DNA from: Candidatus Sulfurimonas marisnigri
Lineage (GTDB): Bacteria; Campylobacterota; Campylobacteria; Campylobacterales; Sulfurimonadaceae
Assembly: GCF_015265475.1 (NCBI RefSeq)
Contig: NZ_CP054493.1
Location: 62,001 to 126,000 of the forward strand
DNA: 64,000 bases
Direction: 5' to 3'
Of the stretch, positions 32,430 to 40,213 are shown piece after piece. Below the pieces are notes generated by a model. The model had not been told where the DNA came from, ran no database searches, and worked only from the letters and a program-made list of their open reading frames with translations. Made by a program: the position numbers and the translations under genes. Positions within the stretch are counted from its first letter, which is position 1. Each line of letters starts with the position of its first letter.

Positions 32430-33182
32430 ATGAAAAAAATATTAACAGCATTGACATGCGCAGCAATAGTAACAACAACTGCAATGGCTGATATAACAAG
32501 AGTTGAGCTAGGTGCTGGAGCTTGGATGCAAACTCCTGAAGGCACTGCAACCTACACTGACGGTGGTGCAGACGGTAGTTATCTCTCTAGTAAGAACGAT
32601 AATACAGAAAGTTATGTTTGGGCACTAATAAAACACCCAATTCCTGTTCTTCCTAACCTTAGATTAGAGTATACATCTCTTACTGATGAGGGAGTTGTGA
32701 GTGGTAAGTTTAAAGACTTTGATGTTGCTATAGGCAGTACGACAATGTCTTATGATATGAAGCAGTATGATATTATCCCATATTATAACATTCTAGATAA
32801 CACGGCTTGGATTACATTAGATTTAGGTCTCGATATTAAAGTGATTGATATATCTTATGATGTTACCCCTATTGCTGGTATTACAGGTGATTTAATTGGT
32901 AGCGAAACGATAGCAATTCCACTTTTATATGCTAGAGCAAGAGTAGAAATTCCAGCAACTGATATCGGTATTGAGGCAGATGTAAAATATATTTCATTTG
33001 ATTCTAATACTATGTATGATGTAAGAGTAAAAGCAGATTATACGTTAGATTTTGTTCCAATAATTCAACCTGCTTTAGAAGTTGGATACAGAGTGCAAAA
33101 AATTGAAACAGATGATTCAGTAGATTCAAATTTAAACATTGAGTTTTCAGGAGTTTACGCAGGTCTTATTTTTCGTTTCTAA
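32430..33182 (+). CDS. Outer-membrane beta-barrel protein, TIGR04219-like
   Basis: 250 residues. The signal peptide (MKKILTALTCAAIVTTTAMA) is followed by a barrel-like pattern with DITRVELGAGAWMQTPEG, PNLRLEYTSL and a terminal aromatic strand ending GLIFRF. The start and the WMQ-PEG phrase match the TIGR04219 family, whose function is not established. It is monocistronic and convergent with the PAS gene, overlapping it by 4 bases. Confidence 0.8.
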   Translation: MKKILTALTCAAIVTTTAMADITRVELGAGAWMQTPEGTATYTDGGADGSYLSSKNDNTESYVWALIKHPIPVLPNLRLEYTSLTDEGVVSGKFKDFDVAIGSTTMSYDMKQYDIIPYYNILDNTAWITLDLGLDIKVIDISYDVTPIAGITGDLIGSETIAIPLLYARARVEIPATDIGIEADVKYISFDSNTMYDVRVKADYTLDFVPIIQPALEVGYRVQKIETDDSVDSNLNIEFSGVYAGLIFRF

Positions 33183-33568
33183 GAGCTCTTTTTATTAGTA
33201 ATATCTCGATGGAAACCTGCAATTCTTATAGGTGTTTTGTCGTCATTAAAAAAAATATCTCCAATATCTTCAATTAAAAGCTCTTCTCCACTTTTGGTTG
33301 TAAGAGGATATTGGATAGTGAAGTGAACATATTCAAGTTCTCCAGTGTGTTTTTCTAGCACATCATGCATTGCGTTATGATGGTCAAATCTATTCTCATC
33401 TGGGATAAGTCCTAAATAATCAAAATACCCCAACTTCTCTTCTTGAGCAAACCCTAGCCTTTTTTTCCACTCTTTACTAAGATTAAACTCTTGTTTAAGA
33501 ATATCATAGCTCCAGATTCCATCTCTTGAAGAGTTTGCAGAAAATTCAAAATGATTATCCTGTTCCAT
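33179..33568 (-). CDS. Stand-alone PAS domain protein
   Basis: 129 residues, nearly all one PAS_3/PAC fold: NSSRDGIWSYDILKQEFNLSKEWKKRLGFAQEE opens it, and TPIRIAGFHRDITNKK closes it. It has no membrane segment and no output domain. It lies 69 bases downstream of the histidine kinase on the same strand, so it may act as a cytoplasmic sensory partner of that kinase; this is inferred from position only. Confidence 0.8.
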   Translation of the reverse strand: MEQDNHFEFSANSSRDGIWSYDILKQEFNLSKEWKKRLGFAQEEKLGYFDYLGLIPDENRFDHHNAMHDVLEKHTGELEYVHFTIQYPLTTKSGEELLIEDIGDIFFNDDKTPIRIAGFHRDITNKKSS

Positions 33569-33637
33569 TTATAGCCTTTAAAATACACTGTTTATTTTAG
33601 ATTGAAGTATTTTACAAGATAATTAATATAATATAGC

Positions 33638-34780
33638 TTAGTGAAATCTTACATTAACAGTTGTTCCTACATTCTCTGTAGATGTTACATCAATACCAAA
33701 GTTGTACTCTTTGACAATAGAGTCAACAATATTAAGACCTACACCAAAGCCGCCGGCATAGCTATTTGCCCTTGTAAATCTTTTGAAGATTGTATCAAGT
33801 TTATCTTTGGCAATGCCAATGCCTTCATCTTGTATGGCAAAGCTGTTCTCAAGTACACTTATATATATTTTTTTGTTTGGAGGAGAGTATTTTATTGCAT
33901 TACTTAGCAGGTTATTAATAAGCATTTTTGCTTTAGTTGGGGCAATAGTGAGAGTACAAGTGGTTTTTTTAAACTCTACAATTATATTTTTTTTCTCCAA
34001 GAGCTCATTAAAATATTTAATACTTTCATTTACAACAGAAGCAAAATTTAATTCTACTGCTTCTTCACTTTTTGCATCAAAACTTAAAAAACTTAATGAT
34101 GAGTATATGTCATAGAGCTGTTTTGTACTAATTGATATATTTTGTATAATTTTTTCATCATAAATTTTTTTATTTTTTGCTCTTGAAGTACTCATCATAA
34201 GGGCAGTGATTGGTGTGTTTAGCTCATGTGTTGTATCTTTTACAAACTCCTCTATCTCTTGCATTTTATCTTTTATGGGGCGCAAAAATATATATGAGAG
34301 TATTACAGAAATAATTATAATGATAATACCGACAAAAATGGAAGTGATAATAACTTTATTTCTTAATTTTGTGACACTTTGTGTGAACTCATTGCTCTGT
34401 ACAGCAACATAATCAATGCCAAGGTGTCCTGCTGTCCTTTTTGATACTAAAGTAAATGTATCACCTTCCATGTAGTACTCTTTTGACAAATCTACTTTTT
34501 GTATGTTTTGCCCATCAATCAATTTATATTTATTATCATATAGAGCTACTGTTGCATTCTCAAAGCTATCAAGAACAAACTTATTATCCATCATATGGGC
34601 TTTAATAATAGATGAGCTTACTCTATCGGAAATGTGGTTCATCTTGTAGTAGTTGTTTTGCATCTCTATTGTTTTTTGTGAAGTGTAGAACCAGTAGCTT
34701 GCAAAAAGTAAAAATATAAATGAAGAGAGAAGGTAGAGGGTTAAAAAAGAGTAAAATGATTTTTTTGTTATATTATTCAT
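33638..34780 (-). CDS. Sensor histidine kinase of the OmpR-type pair
   Basis: 380 residues from the ATG at 34780; a TTG four codons earlier is inside the regulator gene. Two membrane segments (about 14-32 and 143-166) enclose a 110-residue periplasmic domain. The HisKA motif is DTTHELNTPITAL with the phospho-acceptor His185. N-box NNLLSNAIKYSP, G1 DEGIGIAKDKL and G2 GGFGVGLNI are present. The start overlaps the response-regulator stop. The stimulus is not evident; the possible link to copper is discussed under findings. Confidence 0.93.
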   Translation of the reverse strand: MNNITKKSFYSFLTLYLLSSFIFLLFASYWFYTSQKTIEMQNNYYKMNHISDRVSSSIIKAHMMDNKFVLDSFENATVALYDNKYKLIDGQNIQKVDLSKEYYMEGDTFTLVSKRTAGHLGIDYVAVQSNEFTQSVTKLRNKVIITSIFVGIIIIIISVILSYIFLRPIKDKMQEIEEFVKDTTHELNTPITALMMSTSRAKNKKIYDEKIIQNISISTKQLYDIYSSLSFLSFDAKSEEAVELNFASVVNESIKYFNELLEKKNIIVEFKKTTCTLTIAPTKAKMLINNLLSNAIKYSPPNKKIYISVLENSFAIQDEGIGIAKDKLDTIFKRFTRANSYAGGFGVGLNIVDSIVKEYNFGIDVTSTENVGTTVNVRFH

Positions 34781-35426
34781 AAGTGTACCCAACCCCTCTT
34801 ACTGTTTGTATTTTATCTTTTCCTATCATTTCGCGCAGAGTTCTTATGTGAGAGCGTATAGTTGCATCACTTGGTATATGGTCAAAATCCCAAATATTTT
34901 GAATTAACTCATCATTGGTAATTACTCGTTTTTGATTTTTTAAAAAGTAAAACAACATCTCACCGTCTTTTTGACCCAAGGAGAAGATATTTGAGTTTTT
35001 ATTTACTTGTCGTAGCTCTGGCAAATAGAAGGTGCTCTCAGAGATGAAAATTTGAGTTTTATTGTCAATGTTAAAAAGTTTTTTTGTGTTTAGTATGCGG
35101 GCATTTAGCTCTTCAAGCTCAAAAGGCTTTTTTATGTAGTCGTGAGCTCCAAGCTCAAAGGCCTTTTTCAAGTAAGCAGTATCTGTGTATGCAGTTATAA
35201 ATATAGTTGGGGTTGTGTCATTGAACTCTCTTAGTTCGGCTAAAAGCTCAAGTCCATTTTTTCCAGCCACATTAATATCAAATATAAAAAGATCATACTT
35301 TATGGAGTCTAATTTTTTATATACCTCTTCGGAATTATAAGCATAATCCACATCCCATGACTCAGATAAATAATCTAGTAAAATATCAGATAAAACAGCA
35401 TCATCTTCCATCAAAAGTATTTTCAT
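34773..35426 (-). CDS. OmpR-family response regulator
   Basis: 217 residues from the ATG at 35426, chosen because receiver domains begin MKILLMEDD; an upstream ATG at 35441 lies in the GNAT stop region. The receiver domain has phospho-acceptor Asp50 (LFIFDIN), Thr (FITAYTD) and Lys (YIKKPF). The C-terminal winged helix is complete (KRVITNDELIQNIW, ATIRSHIRTLREMIG, VRGVGYTYE). Such regulators bind direct repeats with an 11-bp period. Repeats of that kind occur upstream of 36298, 43796 and the Cus operon. The kinase gene follows with overlapping codons. Confidence 0.94.
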   Translation of the reverse strand: MKILLMEDDAVLSDILLDYLSESWDVDYAYNSEEVYKKLDSIKYDLFIFDINVAGKNGLELLAELREFNDTTPTIFITAYTDTAYLKKAFELGAHDYIKKPFELEELNARILNTKKLFNIDNKTQIFISESTFYLPELRQVNKNSNIFSLGQKDGEMLFYFLKNQKRVITNDELIQNIWDFDHIPSDATIRSHIRTLREMIGKDKIQTVRGVGYTYE

Positions 35427-35428
35427 AT

Positions 35429-35980
35429 TTAGTCCATCCATTTCCTAGGGTCATAGCCGTCACTAGGTCGTTTTACTGACTCTTTAGATATTTGTTTTAT
35501 CATAGTTATGACTTCAGATCCATCAGTTGGACTTTTAGCGCGTGACTCTTCTATCTTGCAAAAACCAAATTTTTCAAAGTAACTAACTGTTTTGTTATTG
35601 TTCAAAACACTTACGCTTATATTTTCATATAGTGAGCCTGCTTCCAAGATGAGTTGCTCAAGCATTGAAGAACCTATCCCTTCTCCTCTAAACTCTGGCT
35701 TAACTCCGATGGTCAATATGGGGGTATTATCATTTATATATCCGTTAGAATTATCATCTTTGTTCAGCAGACGCAGCCAGATTGCCCCGGCAATTTTATT
35801 CTCTTTGAGGGCATATAGTCCCAAGTCCCTGTTTGTTAGTCCATAGTTTTGGGTATATTTTTCAAGTTCACAAAAATCATCTACAGTTTTTGCAACTTCA
35901 TCTAAGCGATAAGCAAAGTGGAGCATATCCTCTGCAATTTTTTGTTCTGTTGAACGGAGAAAATATAGTGCTATGCTCAA
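35429..35980 (-). CDS. GNAT-family N-acetyltransferase
   Basis: 183 residues. The acetyl-CoA loop is in LTIGVKPEFRGEGIGSSMLEQLI (R/Q-x-x-G-x-G/A type). NNNKTVSYFEKFGFCKIEESR provides the last motif. The substrate is unknown. The stop lies 2 bases from the chosen regulator start, and the 66-residue gene ends 2 bases before its start, so it is in the same transcript as the two-component pair. Confidence 0.85.
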   Translation of the reverse strand: MSIALYFLRSTEQKIAEDMLHFAYRLDEVAKTVDDFCELEKYTQNYGLTNRDLGLYALKENKIAGAIWLRLLNKDDNSNGYINDNTPILTIGVKPEFRGEGIGSSMLEQLILEAGSLYENISVSVLNNNKTVSYFEKFGFCKIEESRAKSPTDGSEVITMIKQISKESVKRPSDGYDPRKWMD

Positions 35981-35982
35981 AA

Positions 35983-36183
35983 CTACTCAGTTCTTGTAGT
36001 TATATCAATACCTACTTCTTTAAGCTTATACCCAATCTCCACTATGACATCTCTATATTTTTCAGTCTCCATGAAACCTTCATACGCATCCATCTTTTTA
36101 TCAGCAACCTTTTCAGCAATGTTCTCTATACTTAGTAATGCTCTCTCAAGTCTTGATTCTAACTCTTCTACGGGCTCTCTCAT
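35983..36183 (-). CDS. Small helical protein upstream of the GNAT/two-component genes
   Basis: 66 residues, predicted all-helical and charged (EELESRLERALLSIENIAEKV, YRDVIVEIGYKLKEVGIDI). No motif or family is recognised. It is the first gene of the minus-strand unit that continues with GNAT, regulator, kinase and PAS, two bases from the GNAT start. The gap to the divergent gene at 36298 contains the promoter with the TACACA direct repeat. Confidence 0.65.
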   Translation of the reverse strand: MREPVEELESRLERALLSIENIAEKVADKKMDAYEGFMETEKYRDVIVEIGYKLKEVGIDITTRTE

Positions 36184-36238
36184 AATTGTCCTTAATGATT
36201 ATTGTTGATGTTATTATACTACAAAACTATTTGCTCTT

Positions 36239-36270
36239 TACACAAACACTACACACTTATAATATATAAT
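36239..36270 (+). promoter_or_regulatory. TACACA direct repeat plus -10 box, site 1
   Basis: TACACA at 36239-36244 and again at 36250-36255 (five bases between, 11-bp period), then nine bases to TATAAT at 36265-36270. A second possible -10 (TATAAT, 36258-36263) overlaps the spacing. Site geometry is the same upstream of 43796 and of the Cus operon, fitting an OmpR/PhoB-type activator that replaces the -35 contact. Confidence 0.7.
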
Positions 36271-36297
36271 TTTTATACCAAAATATAAGGAAAAATA

Positions 36298-36591
36298 ATG
36301 AAGACTCTAAAACTATCGGCACTATTGCTAGGTGCAGTTCTATTTACAGGCGTTGGCGTTACAACCCTAAGTGCTAAGTGTGGTGGAGCAGAAAAACAAG
36401 CTCCTAAGGAATCAATGAAATGTGGTGCGGGCAAGTGTGGCGACTCAATGAAAGCTGCAAATAAGTGTGCTGATAAGAACTGTGACATTAAAGACTGTGA
36501 TGGAACTAAGTGCGAAGATGGTAAAAAAGGGACAATGAAATGCGGCGGTGAAAAAGGCGCAATGAAATGCGGCACAGGTAAGTGCGGTTGA
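36298..36591 (+). CDS. Secreted Cys-rich protein with KCGxGKCG motifs, candidate copper-binding (bufferin/HvfA-like)
   Basis: 97 residues with a signal peptide (about 1-25, ending LSA). The mature part has MKCGAGKCGDS and MKCGTGKCG, plus KCADKNCDIKDCDGTKCEDG, giving about 13 cysteines with Met and Lys around them. The xGKCG core resembles the EGKCG repeats of HvfA/bufferin-type peptides that bind copper after modification by a DUF692 (MNIO) enzyme, but the Glu is replaced by Ala or Thr and no MNIO gene is in this window. A lipoprotein with the same motif is in the copper efflux operon at 48432. Metal binding in the periplasm is inferred. Confidence 0.8.
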   Translation: MKTLKLSALLLGAVLFTGVGVTTLSAKCGGAEKQAPKESMKCGAGKCGDSMKAANKCADKNCDIKDCDGTKCEDGKKGTMKCGGEKGAMKCGTGKCG

Positions 36592-36662
36592 GTCAATAAA
36601 TTTAGTTATATATGGTTAGTAATATAATGTAATGTTTGCTTTATAATAAATCTTTGATATAA

Positions 36663-36696
36663 TTCCCCTTGTATAATATTAAAATTACAAGGGGAA
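36663..36696. promoter_or_regulatory. 11-bp perfect inverted repeat over the porin ribosome-binding site
   Basis: TTCCCCTTGTA (36663-36673) and TACAAGGGGAA (36686-36696) are exact inverted repeats separated by 12 AT bases. The right arm contains the AAGGGGAA Shine-Dalgarno sequence of the porin whose ATG is at 36700. A -10-like TATAAT ends at 36663. As RNA it would hide the ribosome-binding site; as DNA it is a strong operator candidate. Confidence 0.65.
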
Positions 36697-36699
36697 AGT

Positions 36700-37821
36700 A
36701 TGAAAAAGAAAATAGCACTTTCGATGAGTGCCGCACTTCTGTCTACATCAGCTTACGCAGTTGATGTTTCAGTAAGTGGTTTCGGTACAATCGCAGCTGG
36801 AAAAAGTAGCAGAAAAGATACAAATGTTGCCGGATACAAAAACACTAAAAAAAATGCTGAAAGTAACGGTGACAAAATAAAATTTCAGCCAGATTCAGTT
36901 TTTGGTGTTCAGTTTAATTCTAAAATAGATAGTAAAATGACTGCTGCAGTTCAAATTATAAGTCGTTTTAACGATGTTGATGACCAAGTAGTTAATTTAG
37001 AGTGGGCATATATCAACTATAGCCTAAGTGATCATCTAACAGTTCAAGCTGGACGTTTTAGACCAGCAATCTACCTCTATTCAAACACTCAAGATATTGG
37101 TTACAGTTATGTTTGGACAAGACCACCATTAGAAATCTACAGTATGATTCCAATTAACTACATAGACGGTGTAAATGTTGATTACCAATATGAAATCACA
37201 GATGAGATTACACTTGGAGCAAATATCTACTACGGTAACTTAACAACTGATATTTTTACTAAAGCTGGCTTTACATTGGATTTTCAATTTGACAACCGTT
37301 ATGGTATAGATGTTTCTCTTGGAAGTGATGACTTTAAAATCCGTGCAGGGTACTTAAGAAGTAATCAAAGTGTTGTTGATAGCACTAATGGAAATCCAAA
37401 ATTTTTAATAAGTAATGCAATTAATACATTTATTAGTGCTGGTGTCTTTGTTGATTACAATAACTATCTATTTGTTGCTGAATTTGCAAATAGAGATATT
37501 GGTGCAGATCAAACTGGCAAACAATCTCCATTCGCTGATAATGTAGATGGTTGGTATGCAACTGCCGGTTATAGATTTGGTGATTACACCCCAACTATTA
37601 CTTATGCTGCTCAAGAAGCTACTTCTGATAAAACTGGAAACAATTATATTCCAACTTTTGAGCGTGATTTAACAAGTACATCTGTTGGACTTCGTTATGA
37701 GATTAATGATCATTCAGCACTTAAGGGTGAGTGGTTAAGACAAGACGAAAAAGCAAAAACAAGTGCTGATGGATATGGTGTAACAAATCTTTACACTGTT
37801 GCATGGAATATTATATTTTAA
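36700..37821 (+). CDS. Outer-membrane porin
   Basis: 373 residues. The signal peptide (MKKKIALSMSAALLSTSAYA) is followed by VDVSVSGFGTIAAGKSS and a beta-barrel pattern with EWAYINYSLSDHLTVQAGRFR, characteristic of general/phosphate-type porins. The last residues (YTVAWNIIF) give the aromatic C-terminal strand needed for Bam insertion. The PstS-like gene follows 11 bases later, so this is a porin plus binding-protein pair; phosphate or another anion is the expected ligand. Expression may be controlled by the inverted repeat over its ribosome-binding site. Confidence 0.88.
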   Translation: MKKKIALSMSAALLSTSAYAVDVSVSGFGTIAAGKSSRKDTNVAGYKNTKKNAESNGDKIKFQPDSVFGVQFNSKIDSKMTAAVQIISRFNDVDDQVVNLEWAYINYSLSDHLTVQAGRFRPAIYLYSNTQDIGYSYVWTRPPLEIYSMIPINYIDGVNVDYQYEITDEITLGANIYYGNLTTDIFTKAGFTLDFQFDNRYGIDVSLGSDDFKIRAGYLRSNQSVVDSTNGNPKFLISNAINTFISAGVFVDYNNYLFVAEFANRDIGADQTGKQSPFADNVDGWYATAGYRFGDYTPTITYAAQEATSDKTGNNYIPTFERDLTSTSVGLRYEINDHSALKGEWLRQDEKAKTSADGYGVTNLYTVAWNIIF

Positions 37822-37832
37822 GGAAATAAAAA

Positions 37833-38246
37833 ATGTTTATAAAAAGTATTATTACAACAGCAGTTTTAGCTTCTTCAGTTTTAGCTTCAACTGTTGTTAT
37901 CGTTAACCCTGGCTCAGGTGTTGATAGTTTAGATGTAAGTCAAGTGAAAAAAATCTTCTTAGCAAAGACAAAAAGCTTTCCAAATGGAGAGAGTGCTGTT
38001 CCAGTTGATCAAGATTCAAAGAATCCAGCTTACGAAGCATTTTATAAAGCAGTTGCTGGTAAAAGTGCTGTTAAGATGAATAAGTACTGGGTAAAACTTA
38101 CTTTTACAGGTAAAGCAGAAGCTCCTAAAAAAGTTGGTTCAAGCTCAGATGTAGTAGGTCTAATCAAAAACAATAAAAATATGATTGGCTATGCTGATAG
38201 TGCTGATGTTACAGCTGACGTTAAAGTTGTTTACACAGTTAAATAA
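37833..38246 (+). CDS. PstS-like periplasmic binding protein, single-lobe size, porin partner
   Basis: 137 residues. After the signal peptide (about 1-18) it reads STVVIVNPGSGVDSLDVSQVKKIFLAKTKSFPNG, ends the phosphate-type fold early, and has MNKYWVKLTFTGKAEAPKKVGSS. It is a clear paralogue of the protein at 13047 (shared IYLAK/IFLAK, YW-L-FTGK and late IGY/IAF segments). No ABC permease is nearby. Its partners are the porin upstream and, convergently, an MCP. A sensory or scavenging role is inferred. Confidence 0.8.
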   Translation: MFIKSIITTAVLASSVLASTVVIVNPGSGVDSLDVSQVKKIFLAKTKSFPNGESAVPVDQDSKNPAYEAFYKAVAGKSAVKMNKYWVKLTFTGKAEAPKKVGSSSDVVGLIKNNKNMIGYADSADVTADVKVVYTVK

Positions 38247-38252
38247 TTAAAT

Positions 38253-38282
38253 ACTAACACATCATTAGTTTGGTGTGTTAGT
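38253..38282 (+). terminator. Terminator-like hairpin after the PstS-like gene
   Basis: ACTAACACA (38253-38261) pairs perfectly with TGTGTTAGT (38274-38282) around a 12-base loop, followed by a T/C-rich run (TCTCTTTCTCTTCTC). Confidence 0.65.
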
Positions 38283-38381
38283 TCTCTTTCTCTTCTCAAT
38301 CCTTCAACTAAAATTACAAAATATAGCTTATTCTAGATAGAAAATAAAGAGTATTTCTACCAACATATCAGAGATGATGTA

Positions 38382-39920
38382 TTAGTCAGTTTTAAATGCA
38401 GAAAGTTTATCTTTCAAGTCTTGGCTTAGTTTATCTAGTGTATCCGCTGCATTTGAAACTTCTGATATATTATGTGAGGTTTGCGAAACAGACTCGTTAG
38501 CTTGTGTTATTTCTGTTACAACACTACCGGTATCTTCTTTCATTTGTACAATATCTTTTAGAGATGATTCCGCTGTTACAATCGCATTTTGCATAATATG
38601 TGAAGTTTCATTAATCATCTGCTCAACATTAATTGAGACATTGCTAAGTTCATCTACCTGTTTTGAATTTAGACTAATAGTTGCACTTGTATCTGTGATT
38701 GACTGCACTATAACATTAATTGTAGAGTGAATATCAACTAAACTTTTTTGAGTTCTCTCTGCTAGTTTTCTAACTTCATCTGCAACAACTGCAAATCCAC
38801 GTCCATGTTCACCTGCTCTTGCTGCTTCAATGGCTGCATTAAGTGCCAAAAGATTTGTTTGGTCTGCAATATCAGAAATCACTGATAGAACCTCCTTAAC
38901 CTGAGTTGCTTCTGAGCTAAGTTCTTGTAGACGCCCAACCATCTCTGTTTCTACTTCTGCTGAGTGCTGTACTCGTGTAATCATGTCCAGTACTCCGCCT
39001 CTGGCTTCTTCAAGTTTTTTTCCAACTTCTATAGCCTCATCTCTAGCTTCTTGAGACGCTAAAACGGAGTCTTGAAGTTTAGATTGAATAATTGACCCAT
39101 TAGTTGCAGCAGTTTCAACTAAAGTAGCAGATTTAAGAGTCAGTTTTTTCATAATATCAGATGTATTTGAAAGGTTTGATGAAACAGAGTTGTTCTCATC
39201 ACTTAGAGATTTAGCATCGTTTACCATAGTGCTAAGATTATGCATAGCAGTATTGAAATAGTCAGATAATTGTGCAAACTCATCATTGCCTTTTATATTA
39301 CTTTGAGTTGCAAGATCTCCTTCTGAAATAAGCTTAACTCTCTCAAGAATAATATTTAATGGATTTGAAATTGTATGGCGTATGATGTAAATTAACACAG
39401 CTACATTAATTATAAGTAGAATTGAGATAAGTATTACAGCACTAAGGATAGTAGAGCGCACACTTCCTCCACGACTGTCTGTCTTATAGGCAATAAAACT
39501 TGTACCTAAAAATTCTTTATCGTACTCCATACGAGAACGTTTTATAATTACCCCATTTATCTCAGCAATAGCATTGTCTTTAAGTTCTAGAAGTTTTTTT
39601 TCGTCTATCCCTTCAGGTAAATCATTGATTTTTGTGAAAAATTCATTTTCTTCGTCAAGAATATAGATAAAAGCCAACTCTTCATCTTCTTTATAGTAGT
39701 CTGTTGTTCGTTTTGCTCCAAGCATATTGCCTGTTCCCAGTGATAAGCTTAATCCTAGGTTTAGGTAAGCAGAACTTTTCTCAACTCGCTCTACGAACGT
39801 TTTATCTATCTGCTCAATCTGTTTGGATGAGAAATAGTATATATTTACTATGGCTGCTAATATACTGATAAATATAAAAGGTGCTAGTATTTTTGAACGA
39901 ACAGTTATAATCTTTTTCAT
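38382..39920 (-). CDS. Methyl-accepting chemotaxis protein with single-Cache-type sensor
   Basis: 512 residues from the ATG at 39920, which has AAGGA upstream; an ATG seven codons earlier lacks a ribosome-binding site. Membrane segments near 8-27 and 165-187 enclose a 135-residue periplasmic domain ([22 protein letters not shown] resembles sCache). A HAMP domain and the MCP signalling tip follow ([42 protein letters not shown]). It signals to CheW/CheA. The ligand is unknown; it is convergent with the PstS-like gene, which might supply it. Confidence 0.95.
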   Translation of the reverse strand: MKKIITVRSKILAPFIFISILAAIVNIYYFSSKQIEQIDKTFVERVEKSSAYLNLGLSLSLGTGNMLGAKRTTDYYKEDEELAFIYILDEENEFFTKINDLPEGIDEKKLLELKDNAIAEINGVIIKRSRMEYDKEFLGTSFIAYKTDSRGGSVRSTILSAVILISILLIINVAVLIYIIRHTISNPLNIILERVKLISEGDLATQSNIKGNDEFAQLSDYFNTAMHNLSTMVNDAKSLSDENNSVSSNLSNTSDIMKKLTLKSATLVETAATNGSIIQSKLQDSVLASQEARDEAIEVGKKLEEARGGVLDMITRVQHSAEVETEMVGRLQELSSEATQVKEVLSVISDIADQTNLLALNAAIEAARAGEHGRGFAVVADEVRKLAERTQKSLVDIHSTINVIVQSITDTSATISLNSKQVDELSNVSINVEQMINETSHIMQNAIVTAESSLKDIVQMKEDTGSVVTEITQANESVSQTSHNISEVSNAADTLDKLSQDLKDKLSAFKTD

Positions 39921-40165
39921 GATTGTCCTTATATATAACATAAATAATATGCATAATTATATTATATTCTTACTTAAGTAGTATTGCAATCTAGATATAT
40001 TTTGGTGTATTTATTATAAGTATTTAAAATATGTTAATTTTATTTATATTCAGTTTATTATAGTTATTATTTTTTAAACTTAGCTCAGTAAAAGTTTAAT
40101 TATAAAGTTCTTTTGAATTTACAATGATACAGTTAATATATAAGTTTAAATTTATATAATTCTTG

Positions 40166-40191
40166 TTCATTGGTAAATCTTCGCCAATGAA
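40166..40191. terminator. Hairpin downstream of the second MCP
   Basis: TTCATTGG (40166-40173) and CCAATGAA (40184-40191) form a perfect 8-bp stem with a 10-base loop, 22 bases past the stop of the MCP gene on the minus strand. The T-run is poor, so terminator function is uncertain. The rest of the 39921-40213 gap is AT-rich with nothing recognisable beyond probable promoter sequence for the MCP downstream. Confidence 0.4.
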
Positions 40192-40213
40192 TAAAATATG
40201 ATAGAAATTGAAA

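Noticed and set aside
36273-36596. Minus-strand frame opposite the KCGxGKCG protein
   Set aside because: Low-complexity shadow of the Cys/Gly/Lys-rich gene. The plus-strand gene has a promoter, ribosome-binding site and signal peptide.
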